Of a stretch of DNA of 64,000 nucleotides, positions 61,180 to 64,000 are shown piece after piece (positions within the stretch are counted from its first letter, which is position 1; each line of letters opens with the position of its first letter). The notes under the pieces were generated by a model. It was not told the origin of the DNA, made no database searches, and was given only the letters and a program-made list of their open reading frames with translations. A program made the translations under genes and the position numbers. The stretch is from Glutamicibacter sp. MNS18 (GTDB lineage Bacteria; Actinomycetota; Actinomycetes; Actinomycetales; Micrococcaceae), in assembly GCF_026107515.2 (NCBI RefSeq), contig NZ_JAPCHW010000005.1, positions 124,001 to 188,000 of the forward strand, given 5' to 3'.

Positions 61180-61353
61180 GTGGCCGAAGGCTCCGAACTG
61201 GAGGACTGGCATGCCCTGGCCGGTACCGCCCCGGTTCCGGAAGGGGTGGACTACCTGAAGCTGCCAGCCGGGCTGCAGGTGGTTCCCGAGACCACGCGAA
61301 CCGCGGGACGTGGCGAGCCCTGGATCCCGGTTGAACGCGTGGGAACCGAATAG
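61180..61353 (+). CDS. Possible small protein or 3' gene fragment
   Basis: 57-codon frame from GTG: ELEDWHALAGTAPVPEGVDYLKLPAGLQVVPETTR..., ending VERVGTE. Codon bias is strongly coding-like, but there is no ribosome-binding site, so it may be the tail of a decayed gene. It lies between the unknown gene and the convergent ABC genes. No family recognised. Confidence 0.35.
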   Translation: MAEGSELEDWHALAGTAPVPEGVDYLKLPAGLQVVPETTRTAGRGEPWIPVERVGTE

Positions 61354-61397
61354 CGCCTGTCCTGCGGCTCGACGGCTTGAGCCCATCGGGGTCATGC

Positions 61398-62975
61398 TCA
61401 GCGAAACCGTGGCAGCGCAGTGAGCAACCGCCGGGTGTACTGGTGCTGCGGGTCGCCGAAGACCTTGGCGGTGGGCCCGGTCTCCACGAACCGGCCCCGG
61501 TGCATCACCGCGACGGTATCGCTCATGTGCTCGATGACCGACAGGTCATGGCTGATGAACAGGTAGCTGGTCCCGGTCTCCAGCTGGATCCGGTCCAGCA
61601 GATCCAGGATCGTGGCCTGGATCGAAACATCCAACGCAGACACCGGTTCGTCCAGGACCAGCACCGCCGGCTGCGGTGCCAGGGCCCGGGCAATCGCCAG
61701 CCGTTGCCGCTGCCCGCCGGAGAGCTGGGACGGGTACTGGTCGATGAGCCCGGGATCCAGTTCCACCTGCTCCAGCAGCCCGCTGACCTGTGCACGGTAG
61801 CCGGCCACCCGGCGGGTCCTGCCCCTGCTCAGGGCGTCGGCCAGCAGGGCGCCGGCGGTGTAGCGCGGATCAAAGGATCCCAACGGGTTCTGGTAGATGG
61901 CACCCAGGCCCTGGCGTAGGGCCCGTCTGGCGGACTCGCGACGTGGGGCGAAATGTTCCCCGAGCAGGCTCACGCTGCCGCTATCCGGGCGTTGCAGCCC
62001 CAGCACCAGCCGGGCCGTCGTGGTTTTCCCGCTCCCGGATTCACCCACGATTCCCAGGGTCTGGCCGCGCGGCACGTCGAAGCTGACCGAGTCCACCGCC
62101 TGGTGCCCGGAGAACGACTTGCCCAGGTTCGTGGCCACCAGTGCCGGTGTCCCGGATGGCTCGGCCCGTTCGACAGGCAGATGCCGTTCGGTCACCGACA
62201 ACGGCGTGAAGCGGGGCACCCCGGAGGGAACGGCCCGCAGCAGGGTGCGGGTGTATTCGTGTTGCGGATCCGAGAGGACCCGGGCCGCCGGTCCGGTTTC
62301 GACGATGCGTCCGGCACGCATCACCGCGATCCGGTCAGCCAGTTGGGCCACCTGCGCCAGGTCGTGGCTGATCATCAGCACCGCCCGCCCCGACTCCTTG
62401 ATCGCGCGCAACTGCTCCAGCACCAGTGCGGTCAGCTGCGCATCAAGTGCGGTGGTCGCCTCGTCGGCAATGACCACCAGCGGGTCGTTGACCAGCGCCT
62501 GGGCGATCAGTGCGCGCTGGCGCATGCCGCCGGAGAGCTCCGGGCTGCGCTGTTTGGCCCGCCGGGCCGGATCATCCATACCCACTTCGCCCAGTATGGC
62601 CTCCGCCCGCCGCCGGCGTTCGGCCCGGGAGCGCAGATGCGGCAGGGCATCGGTGATCTCGCGTCCCACCGGGCGCAACGGATCCAGCGACATCAGCGCA
62701 TCCTGCAACACCATGGCCACCTGCCGGCCACGGATCGCCCGCCACTGGCGGTCGCTGAGCTTCCTGCCATCGGACCCCAGCACCGATAGCCGCTTGGCCG
62801 CCACGCTGCCGCCGCTGAGTCCCAGCAGGCTGCGGGCGGTTACCGACTTGCCGGACCCGGATTCGCCGACCAGGGCCAGGCATTGCCCGGCATGCAGCTC
62901 AAAGGACACCCCCTGCACCACGGTGTCGGAAGCGAAACCGATCGACAGGTCTTGCACACTGATCAAGGCACTCAT
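61398..62975 (-). CDS. ABC transporter ATP-binding protein, fused tandem (DppD-DppF type)
   Basis: 525-aa protein with two complete ATPase domains, equal to the fused D and F subunits of peptide/nickel importers. First Walker A GESGSGKSVTARSLLGLSGG near 37, signature LSGGMRQRALIAQAL and Walker B PLVVIADEATTALD; second Walker A GESGSGKTTTARLVLGLQ near 308, LSGGQRQRLAIARAL and VLVLDEPVSALD. Both have the DPQHEYTR/DPQHQYTR C-terminal motif of oligopeptide ATPases. The ATG overlaps the upstream permease stop (ATGA). Confidence 0.94.
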   Translation of the reverse strand: MSALISVQDLSIGFASDTVVQGVSFELHAGQCLALVGESGSGKSVTARSLLGLSGGSVAAKRLSVLGSDGRKLSDRQWRAIRGRQVAMVLQDALMSLDPLRPVGREITDALPHLRSRAERRRRAEAILGEVGMDDPARRAKQRSPELSGGMRQRALIAQALVNDPLVVIADEATTALDAQLTALVLEQLRAIKESGRAVLMISHDLAQVAQLADRIAVMRAGRIVETGPAARVLSDPQHEYTRTLLRAVPSGVPRFTPLSVTERHLPVERAEPSGTPALVATNLGKSFSGHQAVDSVSFDVPRGQTLGIVGESGSGKTTTARLVLGLQRPDSGSVSLLGEHFAPRRESARRALRQGLGAIYQNPLGSFDPRYTAGALLADALSRGRTRRVAGYRAQVSGLLEQVELDPGLIDQYPSQLSGGQRQRLAIARALAPQPAVLVLDEPVSALDVSIQATILDLLDRIQLETGTSYLFISHDLSVIEHMSDTVAVMHRGRFVETGPTAKVFGDPQHQYTRRLLTALPRFR

Positions 62976-63769
62976 GCGGCATTCACCTTCCCGCCCAGGG
63001 CACGCCCGATCATCGTCGCCCCGGCCGCGACCACGACGATCGCCAGGCCCGGGAACAGGCTCATCCACCAGGCCAGATGCAGGTAGGTGCGCCCCGCGGC
63101 CAGCATGGCTCCCCACTCCGGGGCCGGTGGCGGGGTGCCCAACCCCAGGAAGGACAGCGCCGAGGCCCAGATGACTGCCTGGCCCACACCCAGGGTGATC
63201 AGCGCCAGCAAGGGTCGCAGGGCATTGGGCACCAGATGGTTGCGTACCCGCAGCAGGGTACCGCGCCCGAGCACCGTGGCGGCCTGGAGCATTTCGGAGT
63301 GCCTCAGGGTACGGATCTGGCTACGCACCAGACGCGCGTAGCCGGGGGCGGTGGACAGGCCCACTGCCACAATGGCCGGTCCCACCCCGGGACCGGTGAA
63401 GGCGATGATCAGCAGGGCCATCAACAACGAGGGGATAGCGTAGAGGGCCTCAAGCAGGCGCAGGATCCCCGCGTCCAGCCAGCGCGGGGACAACGCTGCG
63501 GCGGTGCCCAGCACGATGGCAACACCCATGCCCAGGGCAGTGGCGGCGATGCCGATGACCAGCGAATCCCGCGCCCCGTGCACCACCCGGGTCAACACGT
63601 CGCGACCGGACTCGTCGGTACCCATCGGATGCGCCGGGCTGGGGGACTGGAAGGCCTCGGCCGGATCGATGGCCAACGGATCGCCCGGGGCCAACCACCC
63701 GGGGACCAGCGCGACAAGCAGTAACAGCAGCACAAAGAGCGTGCTGCCGATCCTGGCCCAGCGGCTCAT
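62972..63769 (-). CDS. ABC transporter permease, DppC type
   Basis: 265-aa permease with about six helices and the BPD_transp_1 signature region ATVLGRGTLLRVRNHLVPNALRPLLALITLGVGQAVIWASALSFLGLG. The N-terminal HPMGTDESGRDVLTRVVHGARDSL loop is typical of DppC/OppC/NikC. Overlaps both neighbours by 4 nt in a permease-permease-ATPase operon. Confidence 0.93.
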   Translation of the reverse strand: MSRWARIGSTLFVLLLLLVALVPGWLAPGDPLAIDPAEAFQSPSPAHPMGTDESGRDVLTRVVHGARDSLVIGIAATALGMGVAIVLGTAAALSPRWLDAGILRLLEALYAIPSLLMALLIIAFTGPGVGPAIVAVGLSTAPGYARLVRSQIRTLRHSEMLQAATVLGRGTLLRVRNHLVPNALRPLLALITLGVGQAVIWASALSFLGLGTPPPAPEWGAMLAAGRTYLHLAWWMSLFPGLAIVVVAAGATMIGRALGGKVNAA

Positions 63770-64000
63770 GAATCGACTCCTGCCGGATGAAGGGCCCGTT
63801 CGATGCCCTCGGTCAGGGCCATCACCACCATGTAGATGGCGGCGGAGAACAGGGCGATGCCGGTGACCATGGGGATGTCGCGGGAGAGCACCGCTGAAAG
63901 CAGGGCGCGGCCCAGGCCCGGTCGGGCGAAGACCGCCTCGACCACCACGGCCCCGGAGAGCAGCGAGGAAAAGGCCCAGCCGGTCATGCCCAACGCCGGT
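63766..64000 (-). CDS. ABC transporter permease, DppB type (partial, 5' end outside window)
   Basis: Only the C-terminal part is present: SSLLSGAVVVEAVFARPGLGRALLSAVLSRDIPMVTGIALFSAAIYMVVMALTEGIE is the usual end of DppB/OppB/NikB permeases, including the conserved EAVF-PGLG. The gene continues beyond the window edge; the substrate-binding protein is probably also outside. Confidence 0.9.
   Translation of the reverse strand, partial: PALGMTGWAFSSLLSGAVVVEAVFARPGLGRALLSAVLSRDIPMVTGIALFSAAIYMVVMALTEGIERALHPAGVDS

Overview
The window is high-GC chromosomal DNA from an actinobacterium. Gene content (assimilatory nitrate genes, branched-chain keto-acid dehydrogenase, DUF222-HNH protein, IclR/GntR regulators, TANNNT -10 boxes directly before leaderless ATGs) fits the Micrococcaceae (Arthrobacter/Glutamicibacter/Paeniglutamicibacter type). 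No rRNA, tRNA, CRISPR array, IS element or prophage was found.

Layout. 1-4.7 kb: GNAT acetyltransferase, DUF456 protein, a divergent TetR/CPBP-protease pair around a 21-bp operator, and an acyl-CoA synthetase. 4.75-13.5 kb: nitrate assimilation in three units, nirB (-), nirD plus a tiny overlapping ORF (+), and narK-nasA-nasC (-). Their three promoters share 11-bp-phased GNAA half-sites at a fixed distance from the -10, the expected layout of GlnR activation. 13.5-21.9 kb: a self-contained catabolic regulon. A seven-gene minus operon (GntR regulator, two DUF1185 paralogues, alpha/beta hydrolase, aldehyde dehydrogenase, tautomerase, luciferase-like monooxygenase) faces a SnoaL-flavin reductase fusion and a BCCT importer. 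Both sides are closed by terminators, and three copies of a TTGYATRCAA operator lie between and over the two start codons. This is the best candidate for an undescribed pathway, probably oxidative opening of a quaternary-ammonium or N-heterocyclic compound.

21.9-38.9 kb: purB; a small helical protein plus a lipase-fold protein that resembles a type VII secretion pair; a PF04020 membrane protein; an aminotransferase; the bkd E1alpha-E1beta-E2 operon; a TPM-like protein with a duplicated membrane partner; an S9 peptidase; a lipoprotein gene cut by an in-frame TAA; and an SH3-SH3-NodB deacetylase. 38.9-52.7 kb: HNH protein; an asparagine catabolic operon (regulator, asparaginase, aspartase, permease); VOC protein and lipoprotein; FabH; RpiR and LysR regulators; a RhtA-like exporter; a frameshifted unknown gene coupled to a histidine phosphatase; and an ACR3/SBF-like transporter.

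52.7-64 kb: thiolase plus 3-oxoacid CoA-transferase under a divergent IclR regulator with two matching operators; a YkvI-type transporter with an operator inside its promoter; a cysteine hydrolase; a second acyl-CoA synthetase; two unknown proteins; and the distal part of a peptide/nickel-type ABC importer that runs off the end. Annotation is by reading motifs and family resemblance; no database search was possible.
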